In this document: in pieces, positions 26,055-34,093 of the stretch
Numbering within the stretch: the stretch's first letter is position 1
Layout of the letters: each line of letters starts with the position of its first letter
NCBI RefSeq assembly: GCF_030409325.1
Contig: NZ_JAUFPR010000002.1
Location: 496,001 to 560,000 of the forward strand
Length of the DNA: 64,000 nucleotides
Origin: Mucilaginibacter aquaedulcis
GTDB lineage: Bacteria; Bacteroidota; Bacteroidia; Sphingobacteriales; Sphingobacteriaceae
Reading direction: 5' to 3'
The notes under the pieces: generated by a model
Seen by the model: only the letters and a program-made list of their open reading frames with translations
Told to the model about the DNA's origin: nothing
Database searches by the model: none
Program-made: the position numbers and the translations under genes

Positions 26055-27434
26055 TCAATTGCTATCGTGTTTGAAATATTTTTTTTCGATGCCCAGTTTT
26101 TTCATACGGGAGTTTAGTGTAGATGGATTAAGTTCAAGCAATTCGGCAGCACCGCCTTGTCCGTAAATTCGCCAGTTGCATTGGCCAAGCACCAGCAGAA
26201 TATGATCACGTTCATTTTCCGTCATACTTTTGATGCGGGTTTCGGGCAAAGTTACATTACTTTTATTTTGGCCCGGCAGTTTCAAAAATTCAAGTATAGG
26301 CCCATTATTGAGTAAAACACTTCGGGCTATTATATTTTCTAACTGTCTTATATTACCCGGCCAATCATAATTTTGCAGGGTTTGTATCACATGATCAGCA
26401 ATTTCAGTGATTATTTTATTTTCTTTACGCGCGTAGATCCTTACAAAATGATCTGCAAGTAAGGCGATATCTTCCTTACGCTCTCGCAGCGGAGGTAAAG
26501 TAATCGGGAAAATATTGATGCGATAATAAAGATCTAACCTGAATCGGCCGGCGGCTATTTCTTCTTCCAGATCGCGATTGGTGGCGGCTATGATCCTTAC
26601 ATCAACCTTTTTTTTGCGTCCGCCAATAGGTTCAATTTCCTTTTCCTGTAATACACGTAACAATTTAACCTGAAGTTCAAGGGGCAGCTCTCCTATCTCG
26701 TCTAAAAAAACTGTGCCTTCATTGGCTTGTTCAAATTTTCCAATCCTTTTATCAATAGCTCCTGTAAAAGCGCCTTTCTCATGCCCGAACAATTCAGATT
26801 CGATCAAATTTGCCGGTAGGGCCGCGCAATTTACTGCCACAAATGGCTTGTTTTTACGGGCAGAAATATAATGGATGTTTTGAGCTATCAGCTCCTTTCC
26901 GGTTCCGCTTTCTCCAAGAATCAATACTGATATGTCTGAAGTGCCTACTATTTTAACCTCATTTAAAACCTCGTTCATAGATTTACTTGAGCCGATTATT
27001 TCCTTTATATCATGTGCAGGCTGACTTCCGGGCCCAGACTTACCGCTTCCACTTAGGCCCAGGTTTTGCCGGTGTAAATACCAGGCCACATCAAGCATTA
27101 CCAAAACGTCTTTTTCGCGAAATGGCTTTACTAAAAAACCGTAAGGTTTAGTGGCCTTGGCCGCGTCAAGGATCTGTTTATTTGAATTTGCCGAAAGGTA
27201 TACAAAAGCGATCTGTTGATCTCTTAATATTTTGGCAAGATCGATACCTGTTAACTCGCCTTTTAAATATATATCAAGTAATACCAGATTGGGCTTTTCA
27301 CTTTCAATAATTTGTAATGCTTCGGGTACCGAGCGGGCTATTTTACAAACTAAATACCCCCCTTTTCTGAGGATGGAACGCAGGTTATCGGCTTCAATAA
27401 ATTGGTCTTCTACTACAAGTATTTTAGTGTTCAT
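26055..27434 (-). CDS. Sigma-54-dependent response regulator (NtrC type)
   Basis: A 459-residue regulator with three domains. A receiver occupies residues 1-120, with phosphate acceptor D54 in VLLDIYLKG and the conserved Lys in VKPF. An AAA+ sigma-54 activator domain lies at about 148-380, with Walker A GESGTGKE, the sigma-54 contact loop GAFTGA, Walker B GTVFLDEIGELP and the arginine finger region LDLYYRINIFPITLPPLRERKED. A Fis-type helix-turn-helix closes the protein (RIYGQGGAAELLELNPSTLNSRMKKLGI). The start codon overlaps the kinase stop by four bases (ATGA), so the two form one two-component system. Confidence 0.95.
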   Translation of the reverse strand: MNTKILVVEDQFIEADNLRSILRKGGYLVCKIARSVPEALQIIESEKPNLVLLDIYLKGELTGIDLAKILRDQQIAFVYLSANSNKQILDAAKATKPYGFLVKPFREKDVLVMLDVAWYLHRQNLGLSGSGKSGPGSQPAHDIKEIIGSSKSMNEVLNEVKIVGTSDISVLILGESGTGKELIAQNIHYISARKNKPFVAVNCAALPANLIESELFGHEKGAFTGAIDKRIGKFEQANEGTVFLDEIGELPLELQVKLLRVLQEKEIEPIGGRKKKVDVRIIAATNRDLEEEIAAGRFRLDLYYRINIFPITLPPLRERKEDIALLADHFVRIYARKENKIITEIADHVIQTLQNYDWPGNIRQLENIIARSVLLNNGPILEFLKLPGQNKSNVTLPETRIKSMTENERDHILLVLGQCNWRIYGQGGAAELLELNPSTLNSRMKKLGIEKKYFKHDSN

Positions 27435-29962
27435 GTGTATACCTCCGTTATTTCAGTTGGTTTTAAAAGACTATCCGGGTTATTCAATAGGTCTGTTTTA
27501 AATATAATGATAATCTTTGTTCCATTGTCGGTTGTAAAGGTTATATCGGCGTCAATATCTTCGCTAAGTCCTTTGATCAACCTTAACCCCAGTGATTCGG
27601 GCTCAACATCAGCTGCTATTTGCGGCATGCCTATGCCATCATCGCTAAGTTCAAGTTTAATTTTCTTAGCGTTGTGTATCATGGAAATGGTTATCAGCCC
27701 TTTCCGGTTATCCGGGAACGCATATTTGATAGAATTGGTGACCGCTTCATTAATGATGAGGCCTAAAGGAATAGCGTGCGAAAGGCTAAGGTTAATGGGC
27801 TCAATATTTAATTTGAACCTGATTTGTCCTGAGGCATCAAAACTATCCTCCAATGACTGTACAAGCTCCGGAATATAAGTGGCCATATCAATTGTTTTGA
27901 TATCTTCAGACAAGTATAGTTTCTGGTGGATCAATGACATGGCAAAAATGCGGTGCTGGCTACTTTCAACCGCTGCCAGCGCATCATTTTCCAGATAACG
28001 GGCCTGGGATTCCAGTAGGCAGATCACCGTATGCAGATTGTTTTTTACCCGGTGATGTACTTCTTTCAGCAGCCATTCTTTTTCGGTAAGTAGATGTTGC
28101 AGAATTTCGTTTTTACGGGCAATCTGATCATTGGCTCGTTGTTTTAAATGATAACGGTAAATAACCACAGCCAGCAGAAGCACACATAGGCCAACGCCGG
28201 CTATCATCATTAGCTTGCTAACACGTTGCTGCTCCTGAAGCAACTTGATGTCCTGATCTTTTTTAGCGGCAGCATATTTTACAGTCAACTCGTTTAATTT
28301 TTGCTGTTCGTTAAAGTTACCTACAGAATCATATGCCTGTTTATATAAGATATGATCCTGAAGTGCCGCTTTAAAATTACCTTCCAATGAATCTATTTTA
28401 TATAATAAATGATACTTTGTTTGGCGGTAATTAATTGTCCTTTTTGATTTGGGATTCACTTTAATCAAAAAATATCTGGCTAAAATATTGTTTTTTAGTT
28501 TGATGAAAAACATTGCGCAATCCACATAGGTGTCTGAAAGTTCGCCATAAGTATCATTATAATTCTTAGTAATCCGAAGGATTTTCCTGTAAGAAAGATC
28601 GGCAAGCTTAATTTTATTCATTCGTTCGTAACAATAACCGAGAGTACTGACAACCTGAACGTTTTCCCACGTAGTTTTTGGCGGATATTTGCTCACCGTC
28701 GAGTCAATAAGCTGCAGGCATTCCTTCGGCTTTCCGATATCTGTGTAGGCTTCAGCCAGGTATAAAAAGCTCTTGTACCAGAAGAAATGGGTTTCTTCAC
28801 TCTTTGTTTCCATCCCCTTTCTGTACCACGGAATAGCCAACTCAAGTCTATCAACAAAAGCATAAACAACTCCGATACGCATATAAAAGCTACCGATAAA
28901 TTGATTAAAGCCTGACCATTTCATATTTTCAAGGCCCGCATAGGCAGATTTTAGAGCGTCGGAAAAATTTGAATTGTTATTATAGACTATAGATAGTAGA
29001 TAAAGGGTAAAGAGTTCATGCCTAAAACCGGAGGAACGTTGTAAGTCAAGTATCTGCTGAAATTGATTTTTAGCAAAGTTACGGTTATTGGTCATGTAAT
29101 AATCTGCAATGAGCCATCGCAAAACAATTTCATTGTCTACCTGGTGCAAGCGATGGTAAATATCAACAGACCGGTTGAGATACTGCAACCGTGCAGTATC
29201 CCGTAAATTGAACGTTTCACTGTAATCCCGTAAAGCGGCCGCAACTACAGCAGTTTCAGAGCCCTTTGTGGCCGGGGTAATAATGCCTGAAAAAAGATAT
29301 CTGCTTTTATCGATATTACCTCTTTGAAATTCGATCTCGCCCATGATCAATCTGGTTTCTTCCTGCCAGCTTTTTAAATTCAAGGATGAGCTTAAATTTG
29401 TAGCTTGTTGAATGTAATTCTCGGCGCTGTCCAAATCACTCTGAAATGTTTTAGGTTGGTGCAGGTACCAGATAGCCAGATCTACTATTGACCTGATCTG
29501 GGCCTCCCCCTTTAATTGTTTGGTAAGTTTTTTGGCATCATCTATCTTATTATTATTGATCAGGAGCGCAGTTGCCAAAAAATCATCCCCTTCAATACGA
29601 TCGGTATATGGTAGCAGAAATGGTTGACCAGTAATTCGTGAGGCCACCATTTGCACGCTATCCGCATCAAGATGGGATTGTGTAATTTCATTAATGAATA
29701 TGGCCGTGTTAATGGCCAATAATCTTTTTTGAGCAGTAGAGTATTTTCGCACAACTTCCTCAGCTGAAGCCTGTTGTTGAGAACCCTGAGCCACAGACGC
29801 ATGAGCAGCAAGCATTGAAAGGGTAAAAACGAGTAAGATGCTTGTTGATATAAGGCCATCATTTAACGCAGTTTTTGCCCTTGCCTTCTTTAGTGATAAG
29901 AGATTTAAGCAGGCTATATCAATCATGTGCTTTATATGTGTGTTAAAACCATACCTCTTCAT
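27431..29962 (-). CDS. Membrane histidine kinase with periplasmic TPR-like region, HisKA_2 type
   Basis: An 843-residue sensor kinase. An N-terminal hydrophobic segment (LISTSILLVFTLSMLAAHASVAQ) is followed by about 500 residues of helical TPR-like repeats, a membrane helix (LMMIAGVGLCVLLLAVVIYRY, about residue 575), a coiled linker, the phospho-acceptor region LLKEVHHRVKNNLHTVICLL (His near residue 637, HisKA_2/HWE type), and a HATPase domain (INEAVTNSIKYAFPDN, LSDDGIGMP). Such TPR kinases are common in Bacteroidota. The substrate is almost certainly the overlapping NtrC-type regulator. The sensed signal is unknown. Confidence 0.9.
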   Translation of the reverse strand: MKRYGFNTHIKHMIDIACLNLLSLKKARAKTALNDGLISTSILLVFTLSMLAAHASVAQGSQQQASAEEVVRKYSTAQKRLLAINTAIFINEITQSHLDADSVQMVASRITGQPFLLPYTDRIEGDDFLATALLINNNKIDDAKKLTKQLKGEAQIRSIVDLAIWYLHQPKTFQSDLDSAENYIQQATNLSSSLNLKSWQEETRLIMGEIEFQRGNIDKSRYLFSGIITPATKGSETAVVAAALRDYSETFNLRDTARLQYLNRSVDIYHRLHQVDNEIVLRWLIADYYMTNNRNFAKNQFQQILDLQRSSGFRHELFTLYLLSIVYNNNSNFSDALKSAYAGLENMKWSGFNQFIGSFYMRIGVVYAFVDRLELAIPWYRKGMETKSEETHFFWYKSFLYLAEAYTDIGKPKECLQLIDSTVSKYPPKTTWENVQVVSTLGYCYERMNKIKLADLSYRKILRITKNYNDTYGELSDTYVDCAMFFIKLKNNILARYFLIKVNPKSKRTINYRQTKYHLLYKIDSLEGNFKAALQDHILYKQAYDSVGNFNEQQKLNELTVKYAAAKKDQDIKLLQEQQRVSKLMMIAGVGLCVLLLAVVIYRYHLKQRANDQIARKNEILQHLLTEKEWLLKEVHHRVKNNLHTVICLLESQARYLENDALAAVESSQHRIFAMSLIHQKLYLSEDIKTIDMATYIPELVQSLEDSFDASGQIRFKLNIEPINLSLSHAIPLGLIINEAVTNSIKYAFPDNRKGLITISMIHNAKKIKLELSDDGIGMPQIAADVEPESLGLRLIKGLSEDIDADITFTTDNGTKIIIIFKTDLLNNPDSLLKPTEITEVYT

Positions 29963-30355
29963 AAGATATTATTCGGTTCTAATAAAATATATTAAGCCGT
30001 TGGTATTGTAAATCAGCGTATTACATGATATTATCAAACCAGTATTTAAATAGATTTACTTAGTATATAAGTAACTGATTTACAGTACTATATATTCTAA
30101 TAAATATCACATTTTTTTTTCAGAAACCGAAATCTTTCCACCATTAGTAATTTGTTGAATGTGTTCCAATCACGATATCTCAAGATGGGTTTTCGTGATT
30201 TATCATCGTTACAAGCGTTAGGTATTGATATTTATTTTATAATTAACTGACAACTAATTAGTTATAAAAATGGCACAAAAAATGAATTAGTTGTAGCAAA
30301 TGATTGAAAAATAGTACATGAAAGCAGGCATTATTTGCTCCGTAATTCTTAAAAA
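29963..30355. other. 393-base divergent regulatory region
   Basis: AT-rich spacer between the histidine kinase gene (minus) and the redoxin gene (plus). It holds an inverted repeat (30250-30294) surrounding a weak sigma-54-like -24 element, annotated below. No small gene or structured RNA was seen in the rest. Confidence 0.65.
30250..30294 (+). promoter_or_regulatory. Inverted repeat around a weak sigma-54-like element, upstream of the redoxin gene
   Basis: ACAACTAATT (30250-30259) and AATTAGTTGT (30285-30294) are perfect inverted copies. The left part also forms the 12-base palindrome AACTAATTAGTT (30252-30263). Between them TGGCAC (30271-30276) matches a sigma-54 -24 box, but the -12 position reads ATGAA instead of TTGC. 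An operator is more certain than a sigma-54 promoter. Confidence 0.5.
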
Positions 30356-31417
30356 ATGTTCCGTTCACTCCGTTACATACGAACCATGATCATTACTGTA
30401 TTTGCCATATCATTAGCGGCAAGTTTCGCAGCTATTGGCCCGGTAGGTTTATCACCTAAAGATGAAGGCCCATCACTTAAAGGAGCTACAGACTGGCTTA
30501 ACGCACGACCGTTGGATCTTACAGCACTGCGTGGTAAAGTGGTACTGATTGATTTTTGGACATACACGTGCATTAACTGGCGACGTACACTTCCTTATAT
30601 CCGTGAGTGGGCATCAAAATACAAAGATCAGGGTTTGGTTGTAATTGGTGTTCATACGCCGGAATTCTCGTTTGAGGAAAGAACAGAAAATATAAAAAAA
30701 GCAATGAAACAAATGGGTATTGATTATCCGGTGGCTATTGATACCGATTATGATATATGGGAATCATTTCAAAACCGGTATTGGCCGGCTTTATACCTGA
30801 TAAATGCAAATGGAGTAATACGCTACCAAAAATTTGGTGAGGGAGATTATTATGAATCTGAATTGATGATCCAAAAGCTACTAAAAGAAAACTCAGCGCA
30901 AAATGTACCTACTACAACGGTTAATGTTAAACCAGAAGGATTTGAGGCTGCTGCTGATTGGCGAACAGTAAAATCGCCCGAAAATTATCTGGGTTATGGC
31001 AATACTCAGGGCTTTGCCTCAGCCAGTGGAATAATTGCAGATAAACGAATGCTATATGCTGTGCCTGCTAAACTTGAACTTAACCAATGGGCACTTTCAG
31101 GCGAGTGGATAATTGAAAAAGAAAAGGTTGTTTTGAGCGGTAAGGAGGGTAAACTGGTATATCGGTTTCATGCCCGGGATGTTAATTTGATCATGGGGCT
31201 GGCAGGAAAGGGCACTGCATTAAAATTTCATATACTCATAGATGGCAAAGCTCCCGGCAGCGCTCATGGATTAGACATTGATGCCGATGGTAATGGTACC
31301 ATAACAGAGCCCCGAATGTACCAGCTCATCCGCCAACAAGACACAATTATTGACCGGGAATTTGAAATAGAATTTTTTGATCCGAAAGTGGAGATATATG
31401 ACTTTACTTTCGGCTAA
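30356..31417 (+). CDS. Exported TlpA/DipZ-like redoxin with a single active-site Cys
   Basis: A 353-residue protein. An N-terminal hydrophobic segment (MIITVFAISLAASFA) suggests export or anchoring. A thioredoxin-like redoxin domain follows, with LRGKVVLIDFWTYTCINWRRTLPYIREW; the usual CxxC is C-I-N-W, so the resolving Cys is a Trp, which I recall in many members of this family. WPALYLINANG is the cis-Pro region. The C-terminal part (about 200-353) is the beta domain of DipZ-type proteins (ENYLGYGNTQGF, LVYRFHARDVNLIMGL). It stands first in a plus-strand group with Ohr and an epoxide-hydrolase-like gene, suggesting a role in oxidative stress. Confidence 0.85.
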   Translation: MFRSLRYIRTMIITVFAISLAASFAAIGPVGLSPKDEGPSLKGATDWLNARPLDLTALRGKVVLIDFWTYTCINWRRTLPYIREWASKYKDQGLVVIGVHTPEFSFEERTENIKKAMKQMGIDYPVAIDTDYDIWESFQNRYWPALYLINANGVIRYQKFGEGDYYESELMIQKLLKENSAQNVPTTTVNVKPEGFEAAADWRTVKSPENYLGYGNTQGFASASGIIADKRMLYAVPAKLELNQWALSGEWIIEKEKVVLSGKEGKLVYRFHARDVNLIMGLAGKGTALKFHILIDGKAPGSAHGLDIDADGNGTITEPRMYQLIRQQDTIIDREFEIEFFDPKVEIYDFTFG

Positions 31418-31473
31418 TTAAATCTGATTTAATAAGTTAAGGCATTGATCATAAACAATTTAAAACTAAAATA

Positions 31474-31929
31474 ATGGAAACTAACAGCAAAACATCTGAA
31501 CTAAATGACGATCCGCAAGGAAAACTATTGTACACAGCACAGGCACATACAGTTGGCGGTCGCGACGGCGGTTCATCACGCACATCAGACGGGCGACTGG
31601 ACGTTAAACTTACAGTTCCGGGAACGCCGGGCAATGGTACAAATCCTGAACAACTGTTTGCTGTTGGATGGTCATCCTGTTACTTCAGTGCATTACAGTT
31701 GGAGGCAGCCACCAGGAAGGTAAGGTTTCCGGCAGATGCATCCGTTAATGCCGAAGTAGACCTCTATTTATCAGATAAAGACGGATACTCATTGAAGGCG
31801 CGTTTATACGTTAGTTTGCCAGGAGTTGATCCGGAAGCTGCCCGTGCCATTGCCGATGGTGGCCATCTTTTATGTCCGTATTCAAAGGCAACACATGGTA
31901 ATATTAAAGTCGAGACTATTTTAGTTTAA
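31474..31929 (+). CDS. ohr: Organic hydroperoxide resistance protein, OsmC/Ohr family
   Basis: A 151-residue Ohr-type peroxidase that reduces organic hydroperoxides with a pair of cysteines. C69 lies in FAVGWSSCYFSAL and C134 in HLLCPYSKATHGNI, the two Ohr signatures. R30 in TVGGRDG is the conserved active-site Arg. Length is typical with a slightly longer N-terminus. It follows the redoxin gene by 56 bases and precedes the alpha/beta hydrolase gene by about 100, so a common transcript is plausible. No OhrR-type repressor gene is adjacent. Confidence 0.92.
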   Translation: METNSKTSELNDDPQGKLLYTAQAHTVGGRDGGSSRTSDGRLDVKLTVPGTPGNGTNPEQLFAVGWSSCYFSALQLEAATRKVRFPADASVNAEVDLYLSDKDGYSLKARLYVSLPGVDPEAARAIADGGHLLCPYSKATHGNIKVETILV

Positions 31930-32030
31930 ACTGCTCCTATTTAATTATGCTGAACACCTCACTTACCAGGCAGTGCGTTCTTGATAAGCAAGACGTAAAT
32001 AATTTAATTGGATTTTAAAGCATCATTTTT

Positions 32031-33074
32031 ATGTTAGCAAAACTTAACTATGGCCGCCGCCATTTTATAAGTGCAGCGGCCGTAACCATTGCTGCCGGCC
32101 CTGTTTTTATGTTCGGATCGGCAACTGCGAAAACAGCCAAGCAAAGCCCTTTAAAAAAAAATATAAGTTCATCATTTGACCAAATTAAACAGATTGATGC
32201 CGGTGTACTGAATGTGAGCTACGCCGAAGTTGGCCCGCCAAACGGTACCGCGGTAATTCTTTTACATGGCTGGCCGTACGATATTTACAGTTTTGGTGAT
32301 GTTGCACCTCTGTTGGCAAAAAGAGGTTACCGGGTAATTATCCCTTATCTGCGCGGTTTCGGCACCACCCGTTTTCTTTCAGATCAAACGTTACGTAATG
32401 GGCAGCCCGCCGCAATAGCGCTTGACATTATTGCGCTGATGGACGCGCTCAAGATCCAAAAGGCTGTTATAGCCGGGTTTGATTGGGGTGCACGCACTGC
32501 AGATATTATTGCCGCACTTTGGCCCGAAAGATGTAAGGCTTTGGTTTCCGTTAGTGGTTATCTCATAGGCAGCCAGGCAGCAGGCAAAATCCCGCTTCCG
32601 CCTGCAGCTGAATTACAATGGTGGTATCAATATTACTTCGCTACCGAACGTGGCCGGGCCGGGTATGAAAAATATCGTTACGACTTCAACAAACTGATAT
32701 GGAAACTTGCATCACCAAAATGGAACTTTGATGATGCCACTTTTGATCGTTCGGCTGCCTCATTTAACAACCCTGATCATGTTGCCATTGTTATTCATAA
32801 CTACCGTTGGCGGCAGGGACTTGCCGTGGGTGAATCAAAATATGATGATATAGAGGAACGGCTTGCCAAGGGCCCTATCATAGCGGTTCCTGCTATTACG
32901 CTTGAAGGAGATGCCAATGGAGCCCCTCACCCATTGCCAGCCGCTTATGCAGGTAAATTCTCAGGAAAATATACTAACAGGATAATTGATGGAGGTATTG
33001 GACATAACCTGCCACAGGAGGCTCCGCAGGCATTTGCAGATGCAGTAGTAGAAGCCGATGGCTACTCTAAATAA
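32031..33074 (+). CDS. Tat-exported alpha/beta hydrolase, epoxide hydrolase/dehalogenase-like
   Basis: A 347-residue hydrolase. The N-terminus YGRRHFISAAAVTIAAGPVFM is a twin-arginine-type signal (RRxF). Core motifs are ILLHGWPYD (oxyanion region), RVIIPYLRGFGTTRF, and AGFDWGARTADI, where Asp sits at the nucleophile position, as in epoxide hydrolases and haloalkane dehalogenases rather than esterases. GGIGHNLPQEAP supplies the catalytic His. The redoxin-Ohr-hydrolase group suggests handling of oxidised or reactive organic compounds; the substrate is not known. A tRNA terminator follows on the opposite strand. Confidence 0.85.
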   Translation: MLAKLNYGRRHFISAAAVTIAAGPVFMFGSATAKTAKQSPLKKNISSSFDQIKQIDAGVLNVSYAEVGPPNGTAVILLHGWPYDIYSFGDVAPLLAKRGYRVIIPYLRGFGTTRFLSDQTLRNGQPAAIALDIIALMDALKIQKAVIAGFDWGARTADIIAALWPERCKALVSVSGYLIGSQAAGKIPLPPAAELQWWYQYYFATERGRAGYEKYRYDFNKLIWKLASPKWNFDDATFDRSAASFNNPDHVAIVIHNYRWRQGLAVGESKYDDIEERLAKGPIIAVPAITLEGDANGAPHPLPAAYAGKFSGKYTNRIIDGGIGHNLPQEAPQAFADAVVEADGYSK

Positions 33075-33095
33075 ATTAAGTTTACGTAAAACAAA

Positions 33096-33125
33096 AACGG
33101 GAATGGTAATTAAACCATTCCCGTT
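33096..33125 (-). terminator. Rho-independent terminator of tRNA-Leu(TAG)
   Basis: The arms AACGGGAATGGT (33096-33107) and ACCATTCCCGTT (33114-33125) pair perfectly. On the minus strand the hairpin ends in CCCGTTTTTGTTTTAC, a good U-run directly downstream of the tRNA. It may also act for the hydrolase gene on the plus strand. Confidence 0.85.
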
Positions 33126-33129
33126 ATGT

Positions 33130-33210
33130 GCGGAAGAAGGGACTCGAACCCCCACGCCGTGAAGCGCCAGATCCTAAGTCTGGTGCGGCTACCAATTACG
33201 CCACTTCCGC
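33130..33210 (-). tRNA. tRNA-Leu, anticodon TAG
   Basis: An 81-base class II tRNA on the minus strand. The acceptor arms GCGGAAG and CTTCCGC pair fully. The D-arm is GCG-TAATTGGTAGC-CGC, the anticodon arm CCAGA-CTTAGGA-TCTGG with TAG at positions 34-36, the variable arm CGC-TTCACG-GCG, and the T-arm GGGGG-TTCGAGT-CCCTT with two G-T pairs. It reads CUA and other CUN leucine codons. CCA is not encoded. Confidence 0.96.
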
Positions 33211-33230
33211 GTTCTGTTTTTAACAGGTCG

Positions 33231-33265
33231 CAAAGATAGTGTTTAAAGCTAAATATTAAAACAAA
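33231..33265 (-). promoter_or_regulatory. Promoter of tRNA-Leu(TAG)
   Basis: On the minus strand TATCTTTG (complement of 33231-33238) fits the -7 pattern TAnnTTTG. TTTG (complement of 33262-33265) lies 23 bases upstream, slightly longer than the usual spacing. The tRNA starts about 20 bases downstream. Confidence 0.6.
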
Positions 33266-33303
33266 TTTTTAGTTTTTTAGCTATCTACCTCATTTCTTTG
33301 CTA

Positions 33304-34092
33304 TTAATTTATTGTTAGGTTATTTATCAGCTCGCTAAAGTACGCGGGTGCTTGTAACAACCTGCTGCCATACCATGAAAACAGTTCGCCATCTACCAAT
33401 ACTATCCTTGCTTGAGGTAATAAAGCTTTTAATTCCTCAGCATGTATTTGTTTGAAGGGATATGGCTCGGATGATAAAAAGATCACATCCGGATTGGCTT
33501 CAACCAGTTCAGTTGGTGTTATCTGCAGGTAACGGTTAGCTTTAAACACATTTACAAGTCCGATTTTTTGAAGCATATTGCAAATAAATGTATCTGCACC
33601 CGCAACCATGTATGGTTTGCGCCATATAAAGTAAGCTACCCGAAGATTTAAATGTGACGATACAAGGTTATTGAACGCAGCGGTAATATCACTAATCAAA
33701 GTATGAGCCATAGTATCGAGGCCCGTAATACTCCCTACGGATCGGATCATTTCAAGGGCATCACCAAGGTTATGAATGTCACTTATCCAAACGGGACAGA
33801 TATCCATTAACTCTTCCACCTGACATTGATCGTTCTCCTCTTTATTAGCAATAACCAGATCAGGTTGTAGTGCCCTGATCTGGTCAATATTTAATTGCTT
33901 GGTTCCCCCTACTTTAGTTACCGATTTAAATTTATCAGCAGGATGGATGCAAAATTTGGTAATGCCTACAATTTCAGAGTCAAGCCCTAAATAAAATAGC
34001 AACTCTGTTTGCGAGGGTACAATAGAAACGATCCTTTTAGGTACTGCCGGTAAATGTACCTCACGATTTAACTGATCGTGAAATACAGGCAT
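33304..34092 (-). CDS. BtuF-like helical-backbone substrate-binding protein without signal peptide
   Basis: A 262-residue protein of the periplasmic-binding-protein class III fold: RIVSIVPSQTELLFYLGLDSEIVGITKFCIHP, then VGGTKQLNIDQIRALQPDLVIANKEEN at the first lobe, and a second lobe with NPDVIFLSSEPYPFK. These are features of cobalamin or metal-chelate binders such as BtuF. It starts MPVFHDQLNREVHLP with no export signal, and the region upstream gives none, so it is predicted cytoplasmic unless exported another way. It follows the glycosyl-1-phosphate transferase gene by one base and is co-transcribed with it. No BtuC or BtuD is in the window. Confidence 0.8.
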   Translation of the reverse strand: MPVFHDQLNREVHLPAVPKRIVSIVPSQTELLFYLGLDSEIVGITKFCIHPADKFKSVTKVGGTKQLNIDQIRALQPDLVIANKEENDQCQVEELMDICPVWISDIHNLGDALEMIRSVGSITGLDTMAHTLISDITAAFNNLVSSHLNLRVAYFIWRKPYMVAGADTFICNMLQKIGLVNVFKANRYLQITPTELVEANPDVIFLSSEPYPFKQIHAEELKALLPQARIVLVDGELFSWYGSRLLQAPAYFSELINNLTIN

Positions 34093-34093
34093 G

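Noticed and set aside
30271..30286. A firm sigma-54 promoter call
   Set aside because: The -24 box fits but the -12 box lacks the GC dinucleotide, so it was kept only as a weak element in a finding.
30356..33074. Mobile genomic island for the redoxin-Ohr-hydrolase group beside a tRNA
   Set aside because: A tRNA-Leu is adjacent, but no integrase, direct repeat of the tRNA end or clear base-composition shift was seen.
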